Notes: a model not told the origin generated them from the letters alone. 64,000 nt of DNA from Eupeodes corollae (GCF_945859685.1 NC_079149.1:115045575-115109574), one strand, 5' to 3'; shown: positions 25,615 to 36,690, counted from the stretch's first letter. Numbers and translations are program-made.

Positions 25615-26760
25615 ATACGAATATCAATAAAGAAGGAAAGTAACAGCTACATAACAAAATGCAAAATATAGCTTCTTTGTCAGCATGGTCTCCTAATGTA
25701 TTCATGTCATTTTTCTATAAAAAGACTACAAGTTATAACTCAGTTTCACCAGAGACCTTTTTTTTTTTTAAAAAAAGGTTACGCATGGTTTTTAAAAAAT
25801 TATCGCAAGTGAAACAGATCCATTCACACTGCGACTCAATTCGATTTGATGTAGCGTAGCGGGCGCTCATGCCGCTAAAGAAGGTACAACATCATTTTTG
25901 GTTTTGTCTCTTTGCTTTCTTCAATTGTGCTTTTCTATTCATATTCTATTTTTTTAAATTGTGTTTCTCTTAAATCACATATACTAAAAAAATTTAAGAG
26001 AGTGTAGTTGGCAAAACCTACAATAGTGTTGGTAATCGCGGTTGCATAGTTAGAACAAGAAACTAACACATCACACCGATTTTTTAACATTTTTTCCTTG
26101 GAAGTATTGAAGAGCTTAAAACCTACTACGGATCATGATCGCCTAGTGTGCAGGGAAGGACTTGTTTTTGAGAATCGTCATCTCTACGCACTCTTAAATA
26201 GAAATTGGTAAATAAAAGAAGTAGAACAAAATAAAAAAAGGTTAGATAGTTCAGACTAAATGGGAAGTTTGTATTACCATTTATTATTTTAATGTAATTT
26301 TAATAATTTTTTAAAATATTAACATCGATTAATATATTAATTTATATTAAAATCAATATAGGTTTTTTCTTTTCTTTCCTGTTTTTTTCTTTTTTTTTCT
26401 CTTCTTTTCTTTTGTTTAGAACTACATAGAAAGCAATTGATTGAGAATGAGCATCGTAGAAGGATCTGTGGCCACGAAGTCATACTTTCTAGATGTCAAA
26501 TGTACCAGGTCAATAGCAATCGGCATTTTTAATATGTACGTCAATTTTACCTCTCAGTTTCTAAAGTTTGAATAACATCTCATTTTTAGACTTCCCGAGA
26601 GAATCAATTAGCATATAAACCAATTACATGGATGAGAGCGAGATCTAATCCATGCCAACAAATCTTACGACTCGTAGGGTATTAGTGGATCAAATAATAA
26701 ATTCTTCTTCGTCGTCTTCAGTCTGACATTCTACAAGAGAAAAAGAAATAATTTTATAAT
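25615..26760 (+). repeat. Array monomer 3 (type A)
   Basis: Landmarks: CATGGTCTCCTA at 25684, GGGCGCTCATGCC at 25861, GCTAAAGAAGGTACAAC near 25874, CATGATCGCCTAG at 26134, and CAGTCTGACATTCTACAAG near 26721. It is closest to monomer 5. Confidence 0.75.
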
Positions 26761-26859
26761 TTGTTGATAAATAAATTAGTTTTAGAAATGTTTGTTTGTA
26801 TGTTTTCAAATCAAAAACGTTATTTTAGCAAAAAATTAATCCGTAAGATGCTTCGTAGC

Positions 26860-28205
26860 AGGTGTTATTTTCGACATCTCTGCATTAATTCTAATTGTAA
26901 AAAACAAGCAAATGTCAATAAGGAAGGAAGACAGAACACAAAAGTATGAAAAAACGCAGAAATACCAAACGCCTTCTTTGTCACCATGATCGCCTAATGA
27001 ATGAATGGAATGTTTGTATGGATTGATATAAGTTTGAAGATTTAGGGACTCAATAGAGATATATTTTTTTTAGAAATATGAGTCTTTTCATAATTTTTAG
27101 GAAGTATCACAAGTCAAAAAAAATCAATTCAAGTGGACACTCGATTCAATTTGATTTACCAGGCGATCATGCCACCAAAGAAGGTACAGCCATATTTTGT
27201 ATTTTGTCTTGCAGTGCATTTCTATTCTTATTCTATTTTTGTTTTTTTTTTGCTTAAACACACTGAAAGAAATTGAGGAGAGTGGGCGTAATCAATCTAT
27301 CAATAGTGTTGGGTTATATTGATTGTATGATAATAAACCTAACCAACACATACGCATATTTGTTGCTTTTGTTTTTTTTTTCTTTGGAAGTATTGATGAA
27401 GGACGGAGTGTAAATCTTCAAAAAAATGGGCAAAAAATACCGACTACGCATCATGATCGCCTAGTACACATGGAAGTATTTGTTTTTGGACAATGGTTAT
27501 CATAAAAACAACACGCGCTCATAAATAGAACGTTGTTCCATGAATTAAAAAGGAAAAAACATTTTTTTTTTTCCTTAACAAAGTAGAAAAAAAGAAGAAG
27601 AGAATAAAAAGGTGAGGGAGTTCAGACGCAGTGAAATAAAATGAAGCACTTTTTAAATTATTTATTTTCAAAAGAAATAATAGTTAATCAGTTAAACATA
27701 AATTGTATTTATTTTGTGTTAATATTTTCAAATACGAAAGATTTTTACTTACCGCTGCTTAATTGTTGTACGAACCAAGTTTTAAAAAAATTGAAAAAAT
27801 TGTCGGTAGCTATGTTCTTATTATCTTTGTTTACTTTAATAAATGTGTTCATATAGACTTAAATTATTGTAGTAATTTATGCAAACATTAATATACGTTC
27901 TTTTTTAATTCTTTTCTTTTGAATGAAGAAGTTATTGATTGAGATTGATGTCAGGTATTTCAGCATCGATGCGGCGTCGGTAATCCAAGGGGCACGAAGT
28001 CATACTTTCTAGATGTCATATTTACCAGATCAATATAAATTGGAATTTGGAATATGTATTATAATATATGTACTACAATTTAAGCTTTCACTTTCTAAAG
28101 CTTGATTAACATTTGATTTTTAGGCTTCCCGATACAATCAATCAAACGAGCTCTATTCTATTTCATCAAATCTTTCGACTCATCTGGTATTAGTGGATCA
28201 AATAA
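26860..28205 (+). repeat. Array monomer 4 (type B)
   Basis: Landmarks: CCTTCTTTGTCACCATGATC near 26972, CCAGGCGATCATGCC at 27159, GAGAGTGGGCGTAATC near 27277, CATGATCGCCTAG at 27452, and GAGGGAGTTCAGACGC near 27613. It ends early, without the CAGTCTGAC terminal block. Confidence 0.75.
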
Positions 28206-28209
28206 TAAA

Positions 28210-29130
28210 TCATATTTTCTTGAAAAAGCTTGCCTATGATTTTTAAAAAGTGATCACAACAGCCGACTCAATTCGGTTTGATGTAACAGGCGCTCATGCC
28301 GCTAAAGAAGGTACAACACAATTTTTGGTTTTGTCTTTCTTTGCTTTCTTCAATTGTGCTTTTCTATTCATATTCTATTTTTAAACTGTATTTCTCTTAA
28401 ATCTTAAAGAAATTGAGGAGAGTGGGTGTGTCCAAACCCACAATAGTGTTGGTAATCGCGGTTGTATTACAACTTTTCTCTTGAAAGTATTGATGAACTT
28501 AAAACCTACTACGCATTATGATCGCCTCGTTCGCAGGGAAGGACTTGTTTTTGAGAATCGTCATCTCTATGCACCCTTAAATAGAAAGATATTTTTATTA
28601 TAAAAAAAAAGGGGAAAGAGTTCAGACTCAGTGGGATAGAAATAAAGGAATTTTATGCCGTTTACAATTACAAAAAGTAATGAATTAGTTTTATTCTATT
28701 AAAATTATTATTATTTTGTAGAGATATTTTTTAGTTTTGGAATATTAGTTAATAATTACTACTGAATTAAGAAGAAATTGAATAGAAATATGATGTATAT
28801 ATTTGTTTTTTTTTTTCGTATAACAAATATTGGTATTAGATTTAATCATTTTTTTAAGGAATTCAAACAAAAATATGTCTTCTTTTTCTGTGATACTTAC
28901 TTCAGTTTCTAGGCCTGGAATAACCAATCAGCAAATCAATTAATCATATGGACGCAATCAAGAGTTTCGGCTCGTCTGCTAGTTGTGAATCACATAATCA
29001 ATTGTCTTTTAAGTCAATTTGTTCCACCAGACTACTTCAGTCTGACATTCTAGACAAAAAAAAAAGAAATGTAATATTTGTTAAACAATAAATTTATTTT
29101 AAACATTTTTGTTTGTATGGTTTTAAATGT
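28210..29130 (+). repeat. Array monomer 5 (type A), shortened
   Basis: Landmarks: CAGGCGCTCATGCC at 28287, GGAGAGTGGGTGTGTCC near 28416, TATGATCGCCTCG near 28518, AGAGTTCAGACTCAGTGG near 28617, and TCAGTCTGACATTCTAG near 29038. It lacks the GTTAG...CTAAC stretch and part of the middle seen in monomers 1 and 3. Confidence 0.7.
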
Positions 29131-29984
29131 TATAATAAAGAATGACAAAATTTAGTCCATAACATGCAAAACGGTTTTTGATGTTTTATTTAAATTAGAA
29201 AATAGGAAAACTATTATAAAAAATCCATCTCAGAGTAAGTACACAACAAAAATAATTCTCCAAACTCCATAGTTTTGGATTAAATAGGCTTAGAAACGTC
29301 AAAAATGTATATTAATTTGCAATAAGAAGTGTAAGAGTTTATCGTAAACTATTTTCACTAACCTGCTTTCTACTGCTTTGCGAACGATATGTGCAATCTA
29401 ATAAAATAAAAAAATGCGCCTCTTATACATAATCCACAAAACAAAAACTTTGTCTCATCTGGTTTCAAAGAGTTATTGTTACAACTGTGATTAATCTACC
29501 AGGCAAGCATGGTTTGTAGCAGGTATTGTTTTGGTTACTTGTTTTTGTGATCATTCACTTCTTGCAAGAGTAAAAGCAACTTAAATAAACAATGTGAGTT
29601 TTATGATCCCCTTCTTTTCAGTCTTTTTATAACCAATAACCGTCCTGAAAGAAAAATGTTTCAAAGAAGAAGAAAAACAGAAATATAAACAAATTAACTA
29701 ACCGCACATTTTAATACGAAATGCGAAACAAGGCAGAACAAAAATAATTTTTTACTATTTCAGCATGATGATGATGATGATGATTCTGATATCTTTCCAG
29801 AGTTGTCGCCCCTTAAAGGAAGAAAAGTATGAAGTGGCAAAATCGGAAAGTTTGACTAGATTATTCATTTTTTAACTTAAAAAAAAACAGATACATTAAA
29901 AAATTTAAAAGTTATGTAAATAATTTTTAAATAATCATCTTTAAGAAAAAGTGCTCAAATCAGCAAATGGTTGATACGAAAGGA
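29131..29984. repeat. Degenerate inter-monomer segment with GAT microsatellite
   Basis: It resembles the segment preceding monomer 1 in scattered places (a gTCGCCcc box near 29803 against gTCGCCtc near 22263, and ACCAGGCAAGCATGG at 29498). It contains a (GAT)n tract at 29765-29784. It is probably decayed array sequence. Confidence 0.45.
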
Positions 29985-31640
29985 AATTATGTATGTTCCT
30001 AGTTTGGCAACAAGATCACCTGATGAAAAGTATTGCCACCTGAATTGGATGTTTAGGATTTGGAAATCGAATTCTTTTTATCATGAATTGTCTAACGACT
30101 TGCACATTTTTCCACAAAAATAAAATCAACAAATCTGAAATGTACTAAATTATAGATCCTAAGTCTCTAAAAAATTAACATGGCATCATACTACGTAGCA
30201 TGCATAGTTTTCACCTCTTCTTTTTGTATCCAGATTTTCAAAGAAAAAAAATGTTAGCAAATGTCAATAAAGAAGGAAGGGAAGCGGAGAGACAGAGAGA
30301 TTACAAAAACATGACAAAATGCAAAAATACCAAACACCTTCTTTGTCAGCATGATCGCCTAATGAATGAATGGAATTTTTGTATGGATTGATATAAGTTT
30401 AAAAATTTAGGACTCGATAGAGATCAATTTTTTTTTTCAGATATATGAGTCTTTCATAATTTTTAGGAAGTATCACAAGTCAAAAAAATTCCATTCAAGT
30501 GGACACTCGATTCAATTTGATTTACCAGGCGATCATGCATGCACAGAAGGTACAACTATATTTTGTCTTTCTGTGCATCTTTTATTCTTATTCTCCTTTT
30601 GTTTCTCCTTGCTTTCATACATCGAAAGAAATTAAGAAGAGTGTGTGTGGTCAATCTAACAATATAGTGTTGGGTGATCGTGATTGTTTAATTAGAAACA
30701 TAACTTACACACACTCGTATTTTTGCTTTTTTTTTAATTTCTTTTGGAAGTATTGATGGAGGACGGAGTGTAGAGCTTAAAAAAAATGGGTTCAAAATAC
30801 CGACTACGCATCATGATCGCCTAGTACGCAGAGAAATATTTGTTTTTGGACAATCGTCATCATAAAAACAACACGCGCTCATAAATAGAATGAATTAAAA
30901 AGGAGAAAACAGTTTTTTTTCCTTAACTTTGTAGAAAAAAAACAAGAAGAAAATCGAAAAGATGAAGGAGTTCAGACTCAGTTGAATAAAATGAAGCACT
31001 TTTTAAATTATTGATATTTTTTGAAAGAAAAGAAATAATGAATGAATACTTAAATTATATTTTTTTTTATGAATATTTTCGTAATATTATTTAAAATTTG
31101 TTTTTTGTTTCACATATTGGTGGTAGATCAGATCAGGACAGAGTTAACACAAAAAATATTACTTAATAACTTCAATACTCGGTACAAATACAAAAGATTT
31201 TTACTTACACCTGCAAAATTTGTTTACGAACTTTGGAAGTTTAAAAAAATAAAAGAATAGTCAAAAGCTATGTTCTTTTATTTTTATTATAGTAAATGTC
31301 TCTATACAAACTTAAATTATTATAGTAATTTAAACAAACATAAATGTAAGTTATTTTTTATTTAAATTTATTTATTTGGGAGAGGTAGTTACTGATTGAG
31401 TTTGATGTGAGGTAGTTTACAATCGAAGAGACGTTGGTGATCCAAGTGGAAACGTAGTCACAGTATCTAGATGGAATATTTACCAGCTCAATAGCATTAA
31501 TTGGCATTTGGAATCTGAATGAGCCCTCGATTTTTTTTCACTTCCTGGAGCTTGATTATAATCCTGTTTTTAGGAATCCAGATTTAACTAATACTTTGAC
31601 GCTCCGTAAGTCACTCTACAAGATACAAATAAAACAAATT
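29985..31640 (+). repeat. Array monomer 6 (type B)
   Basis: Landmarks: an upstream segment matching the start of monomer 1 (GGATTTGGAAATCG near 30057 against TGATTTGGAAATCA), CATGATCGCCTA at 30350, CCAGGCGATCATGC at 30525, CATGATCGCCTAG at 30812, and GGAGTTCAGACTCAG near 30966. The tail after 31380 is the most diverged. Confidence 0.7.
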
Positions 31641-31763
31641 TTGGATGAAATAATAAACATGTGTACAATTTTCAAAATATTTGTGTTATGATTTAAAATT
31701 GTATAGTTTATGTTGAGTAGAGAAAAGAAGATATTAAAATTAATTTAAAAAATTATCAATCGG
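31641..31763. other. AT-rich spacer
   Basis: Short A/T-rich spacer at the right edge of the repeat array. Confidence 0.4.
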
Positions 31764-31967
31764 TCATGTTACATAAGTGGTTGCGAGTGTAGTTACGCCT
31801 TTGCGAACTGCAAAGTTGATTTTTCTTGGGATGAGTTTTTGTTTCCGGTATGAGGTATGTCTCAGGGTTAGTTTGAGATGGATTACATTGACACCATCAA
31901 AACTTTTCATCGCCTGGCTTAGATCATCATTAAGCCTCACAACCAAAGAACAAACTCATCCCAAAAA
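31764..31967. repeat. Inverted-repeat segment with open frames on both strands
   Basis: TTGGGATGAGTTT at 31826-31838 is mirrored by AAACTCATCCCAA at 31952-31964. The enclosed ~110 bp is less A/T-rich than its surroundings and is open on both strands; the minus frame reads VRLNDDLSQAMKSFDGVN and onwards without a recognised family. This may be a piece of a foldback element or a processed gene fragment. Confidence 0.35.
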
Positions 31968-32003
31968 TATGCAATACCGGGAAATTATTTGCTTAATAAA
32001 AAG

Positions 32004-32050
32004 AAATGGTTTGTGTATTCGATTAGTTCGTTCAAATACACAAACCATTT
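32004..32050. repeat. Perfect 16-bp inverted repeat (hairpin)
   Basis: AAATGGTTTGTGTATT at 32004-32019 is exactly complementary to AATACACAAACCATTT at 32035-32050, with a 15-base loop. The flanks are not complementary, so the arms end sharply. The role is unknown: it could be the core of a foldback element or a small structured RNA. Confidence 0.85.
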
Positions 32051-32767
32051 GTTTTGATAATTATTTAATTATTCCAGTATTTCATATTTTTATAAAGATA
32101 TGAAGTTAAGTTTTTGAACAAATTATAAATTTTAATTCTCCTTTTTTGACAACTTATTTTATGAAAATAAGTTCAATGCGAAAAGCCAAAAAAGGGAGAC
32201 TCACTAACGAAATAATAGGTTGTTAATATGTTAATAACTTAAAATGCTAAGTTAAAAAAAAAATCAGCTATAAAAAGTTATAAGATATAATTCTAAAAAA
32301 AGTTTTCGGATTTCTTTGTGGACTTTATTATATTTATATAATTGAGAAAACACGAAAGTAAGTAGAAAAATCAAAGTAAGTTGAAACCTTAAAACTCATT
32401 CAATGCCTTTTGAACTTCAAGCCATGTATGACCTTATATCCTCTTTTAAAGTGAATTGAAGCAATATTTATAAAAATGTATTTATGTAGTAAAAGGTAGA
32501 TAAGGCACACGTATTATTTTAATGCAACAAATTTAATATATCAACAAAACATAAAAATAAAAAGGTAAAAAGCATTTCTCTTATGCGCTTACTTATGCAG
32601 TCGTAAATAAAATATAAGAAATATCTATTTCTCTTGACGCGTTAAAAACGTCAAAGCAACGCAACGTCCAGTTTTCATTTTCACTACAGGAAGGTACCTA
32701 ACTCTTCCTTAAAAGTATTCTAAAAATTCAGAGATTTATGATTTTAATGCAAACACCATCTTCTTTC
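32051..32767. other. AT-rich DNA, nothing recognised
   Basis: No coding, RNA or element signal seen. Confidence 0.45.
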
Positions 32768-33126
32768 TAAAGGGTGCTTTTTTTTAGAGGTATATGGCTT
32801 TAAGTTGGTAAGAGTATTTGAATTGGCGATGCTTGCCAGAATCTTACAGTCCCGTAATTGTTGACTCTTTAGTTCGCCAATTGATGAACCATGATGTAAA
32901 GAAGCTGTGGTTTTAATAAAATGGCGGTGCAATATGTCATACATCAGCTGGTGTCAGAATTGATTAGTTGAAGGAAACGTTTGGTAACCTCATAGTATTA
33001 TGTTACGGAACCATAAATTGGCGTCTAAATCGAACGATTTTTTCCGTTTAACTATTTTCTGTGATGGGGATATGTGAAATCATGCTCATTTATATTTTTT
33101 TCTTTACCTTTTCAAAAACACCCTAT
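32768..33126 (+). mobile_element. Small mariner-derived element (MITE-like), about 360 bp
   Basis: The outer ends mirror each other: AGGGTGCTTTTTTTTAG on the left and AAAAACACCCTATA on the right. Inside, the plus strand keeps a fragment of the transposase core: AGCTGTGGTTTTAATAAAAT, then LKETFGNLIVLCYGTINWRL. That order and spacing fit the block running from the second catalytic aspartate to the NWPPRS region of mariner-like transposases. Head and tail are deleted. The ends resemble those of copies 1-3. Confidence 0.75.
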
Positions 33127-33782
33127 AATTTTGCTTCAGTAAAATCTGCTGCTCTATAGCTGAGCTAAAGCTGGAGCTACCTCCATATCTATACCTTCCT
33201 ATAATCTTTTTATGAATGAAATCTGCTTTGGGCTATTCACACTGCACGTCGCATAAGGACGTGCTCATACAAATTTCATTTAGACAGGTAAAGTGGAATC
33301 TTTTTTATTTTTGTTTCCTTGCTTTTTTCTTAGGACCTCCTGATGTTGCTTCTGATGCTGCTTCTGATGCTTCTTCTGCTAGTGCTGGTGCTTTTAGCTC
33401 TTCATTGATTGCAGATACAGCATGTTTTGGAATCACGAGTAGATACATCTACATCCACCAAGGTTTCAACTTTCAACACACCTGCACGCAAAAAAAAAAA
33501 CTAAAAGCACTCGCGCTAAAGGTATAAGTGGTTATAAAGGAAGGAAACTGGAGAGAGGCTACAAGAAGAACAAAAACAGAAAACGAAGAAGAAATGTCTC
33601 AATTTTAAAGACAGGAAGATGAGGAGTTTGGAAAGAGGAAAAGGAAAAGAGAAATATTTCTTCAGTTTCAGGACAAAACGATGGAAAACTTAAAAGTGGA
33701 GGAGGAGGAGAAGAAATAAAGTTGCAAAAATCTTTAAATAAGACTCATCCGCAATAGAGCAACATCGTCAGCTTGCCGGACT
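33127..33782. other. Transition region with GCTTCTGAT-rich tract and purine-rich stretch
   Basis: 33338-33395 is an imperfect repeat of GATGCTGCTTCT-like units. 33540-33720 is strongly purine-rich (GAGGAGGAGGAG) on the plus strand. No domain is encoded. The position just upstream of a TATA-like box makes it a possible promoter-proximal region. Confidence 0.35.
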
Positions 33783-34045
33783 TATATAGTGGACGTTTGT
33801 TTCATCGGGAGTAGTGGCCAGCGCGCGGTACGCGGCGCGGTGGTTGTCAGAGGACTTGGACTTGAAGTTGGACTCCGACTGCGGGCGGCTTGGTTACGTC
33901 CTCATCCTCATTGCCTTCGGTCTTGGTACATATATTCGCAGTGAACTAGTTTTGTCTCAGTTTCAAGGAGATAATTACAGAAGAACAGCATCAGAATCAT
34001 CATCAGCATCAGCGCAGAGTAGAAGCAGCAGCAACAGTGGTTAAA
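33783..34045 (+). promoter_or_regulatory. Candidate core promoter and 5' leader
   Basis: TATATAG at 33783-33789 is followed 30 bases later by an abrupt GC-rich segment (GCGCGCGGTACGCGGCGCGG) and then CAG-rich leader-like sequence (CATCATCAGCATCAGCGCAG, AGCAGCAGCAACAG). The stretch is open in one frame for about 77 codons but has no ATG there, so a non-coding 5' exon is more likely than a protein. No clean initiator motif sits at the expected distance and I could not fix a splice donor. It stands out strongly from its A/T-rich surroundings. Confidence 0.3.
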
Positions 34046-35449
34046 GATACTTTTGGGATTTGTATCTTTTTTTTGTTGATTTTTTTTTGTTTTGTTTTAT
34101 TTTTAAATAAAACTTCCTCAAGATTTGTTGTAACATCTGCTTAACCTGTTTCCTTTAATTTTGTGTTGTTTTTTTTATTTTTTCTCGAAGCAGCACTTTA
34201 AGCAAGCACCTTTCTTAAAGTTTTTTTTTCCCATAAGAAGTTAAAGGAGAGAGCGTTGGCATCAGTGGACGCCGCCACCGCGCCTTCCTTACGGACATAG
34301 GGCATTGGACATTGAATATATACAACTTAGAAGGGAAGAAGTACCTTTGGTATAGGTATGTATATAGTACAAATTAATTGCAGTCTTTTGTGTTACAAAA
34401 TACCCCCCTTTCTTTGGCTGTTTCCAGCTTTAATGCCTTATACCTTACCTACCTACTTTTAGGTAAAGGATATTCTTGTTTCTGTAGACAGAAGAGTGAG
34501 TATAAAATTAATTGGCCGGCTTTATAAAAGGAGTTAAATAACACCCAACTAAGAAGGTTTTTACCTACCTACATGTTTAAAGGGGCAGGACGTATTATAA
34601 AAAGTATAGTATACCTACTTAACTTACGGATACACAGGGACTTTTAAAATTTTTGCATAGAATTTAGATGAGCCAACGAGAAGCAGGTAATTGTTTAACT
34701 ATTATAGAACAATTACATGCGCTTTTCCACAGAGACTGCTGATGGTGGAAGAAATCGTCGGCGGCGGCGTCTCTCTAGGATAGTTAGAAAATTTAGATTA
34801 CTTACATTATGTTTATAAAATGAAGTTAAGCATGAAATACCGGGAAGGTACAAACTAAATACAAAAACTGGTCTAATTATATTCAATTAAGAGAGAGCAA
34901 GAAATTCTTTTCTTTGTCCAACAAATACGATTTTGATGTAAAAGTACCTACTTATAAGTTGGTAGGTATTTTCTTGATACGTAAGAACACGTACTAAGTT
35001 TAAGTTAATAAAAACTTTACAATTAGATAAGTACCCTTGTAGGGGCGTTAAAATTGCCCCAATTCAAAAACAATGCAATTGATTAAGTTTCTAGGTTTTT
35101 TTCTGAATAAGGCTTTTTTGTCTGGTAGAGTATATTAGTTCTAAATGCCATTTTTTAAATCATGAGTTCTGTGCACTTCTGTTGACAGGTTTATTCCTAA
35201 TCTTGATGTTGTGCCGTCCTCTATTTTCATAAAATACGTTTTTTATTTGTTGAACCGTGTATGTGTTCTTTTTAAAACGCCTTTAAATAGTTCTGAAAAT
35301 ATGGACAAGCTTATTTATAACTCCAGGTTACAAAGAAAGGTCCTAAAAACTCAATTATGAACACCTGACTTATTGTGTGATACCCAAACTGTTTGAAGCA
35401 ATAGTATGTAGTGTTCTTGCCTTTCATTTTAATTCAATTATTTGTGATT
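34046..35449. other. AT-rich DNA with TACCTACCTAC words
   Basis: It contains GC-richer patches at 34235-34300 and 34740-34775 (GTCGGCGGCGGCGTC), which may be further regulatory or leader sequence, and otherwise nothing recognisable. Confidence 0.35.
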
Positions 35450-36045
35450 GCGTATTTACTGATTTTAGAAAAAGCGTATGACAAGGCCACGAAAAGCAAT
35501 CTGTAAGGACGATAAGGAGAATATGATTGAGAATATTTAAAGACTTTTCCAAATTATATAACGCCGATGACGAACCAAATTTCGCTGTATGAGAAATAGA
35601 ACCACTCAACCTAGGCGACGCAGATCAAAAATTCCACACTCCCGACCTCCGCGAAGTGAAGATAGCTATATCTAAACTGAAGTCCACAAAAGCTACTGGA
35701 GCTGACGGCATAGCTGCCGAATTAGTCAAAGCAGCAGGCGATGATTTTCATGCACCAATTTATCTTCAAAATATAATCGGAAGAAAGCATGTCCCATGAA
35801 TAGAATCTCAGCATAGTTTGCCCAATACTCGAGAGATGAGACCCTATGAATTGCGCCAACTACAGAGGCATCAGTCTCCTAAACATTGCATATACGATCC
35901 TGTCTGTCATATTATGTGAACGTCTGAAGCCATTCGTCAACAACCTCATAGGTCGATATCAGTGTGGCAGGAAATTTTACCATTGACCATCGCATTACGG
36001 CAGTCCTTGAAAAAAAAGGAACACAAGACACTTATTTTAAAACTG
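35450..36045 (+). mobile_element. RTE-type non-LTR retrotransposon fragment 1
   Basis: The plus strand reads, in shifting frames, LYNADDEPNFAV, then TPDLREVKIAISKLKSTKAT and GADGIAAELVKAAGDDF (start of the reverse transcriptase). NCANYRGISLLN follows in another phase, then GRYQCG and ALRQSLKKKEHKT. This order matches the RTE copy at 57906-59407 closely. Stops, a frameshift near 35800 and loss of everything beyond the fingers make it dead. No 3' tail is present. Confidence 0.8.
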
Positions 36046-36199
36046 TCAAAATTTTAACAACAATTTCTTAAATTGGATTTCTTGATACTTAATAAAATAG
36101 ACAATATATTGTAATATTTCGTAATTAACGATAGAAGACATTTTTTTGTACTCTGGTATTTCAAAGGGCAGCCATTTAGCCAAAATAAATTTAATTGGA
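36046..36199. other. AT-rich spacer
   Basis: Short spacer between the RTE fragment and the mariner head. The minus-strand frames here are chance. Confidence 0.4.
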
Positions 36200-36690
36200 G
36201 TAGGTCGATTTTGGCGACCCGTGGACGCCATTTTGTTTTGGTGACATCTGTCAAATCTTTTGTTTTTTATTCAGTTGCTTATGCCAAATCATCATGGCAA
36301 GTTGCACAATTGAACAGCACGTTCAATTGTACAGTAGATGTGGTGGCCCTTCACAGTCGACTTTTCAACGTTTTGTTGCCAAATTTGAGACGACCGGTTC
36401 AATTTACAATCAGCCGACACCCGTACGTTCAAGGAACGCAAGATCAGCCGAGAACATCGCCGTGGTCCGTGAAAATAAGCATCAGATCCAAAGGCCTTTC
36501 GCAGACTTAAACTTCGCGAATTTTGCGTTGGGTCTTGGGCCTTCCTCCGTACGAGATCCAACTGACCTAGGAGCTTAAAGTTCATGACTGCCTGAGCTTC
36601 GAATCGTTTGGAAGAGGACCCCAATTTTGCCCGAAAATCATCTTTAGTGACGAGTCGTATTTTTGGCGCTGTGTAAATAAGCAAAAATGA
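36200..36690 (+). mobile_element. Mariner-like transposon, third lineage, 5' portion
   Basis: The end GCCATTTTGTTTTGGTGACA is shared with the copy at 50510-51290. The transposase starts at 36294 with ASCTIEQHVQLYSRCGGPSQ (helix-turn-helix DNA-binding part), then FQRFVAKFETTGSIYNQP and SAENIAVVREN. After a gap and a frameshift the read resumes with EEDPNFARKIIFSDESYFW, which holds the first catalytic aspartate, and VNKQK. It stops at about 36690, where the interspersed repeat begins, so the C-terminal two thirds are absent. Confidence 0.85.

Larger units (their letters stand above)
22690..31640 (+). repeat. Six-monomer direct-repeat array with alternating monomer types (A-B-A-B-A-B)
   Basis: Six diverged copies of a ~1-1.5 kb unit lie in the same orientation. 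Landmarks in each are a GATCATGCCGCNAAAGAAGGTAC-like start, a GAGGAGAGTGGG box, a GGAAGTATTGA box, a CATGATCGCCTAG box with GCAGGGAAG, and GAGGGAGTTCAGAC. A GATGTCAAATTTACCAG-like block and a CAGTCTGACATTCTA-like end occur in most. Two monomer types alternate: type A has GAAGAGCTTAAAACCTACTACG, and type B has ATGGGCAAAAAATACCGACTACG. The structure is therefore a dimer repeated three times with period about 2.4-3.4 kb. No conserved coding frame, transposase, RNA gene or terminal repeat was found. Function unknown. Confidence 0.85.

Noticed and set aside
29765..29784. GAT repeat as a functional element
   Set aside because: Ordinary short microsatellite in non-coding sequence.
22690..31640. CRISPR-like or bacterial array interpretation of the repeats
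   Set aside because: Units exceed 1 kb, are diverged and alternate in type; the window is eukaryotic.
31764..32103. Overlapping frames on both strands as a gene pair
   Set aside because: They cover the two inverted repeats and share no recognised family; better treated as repeat structure.
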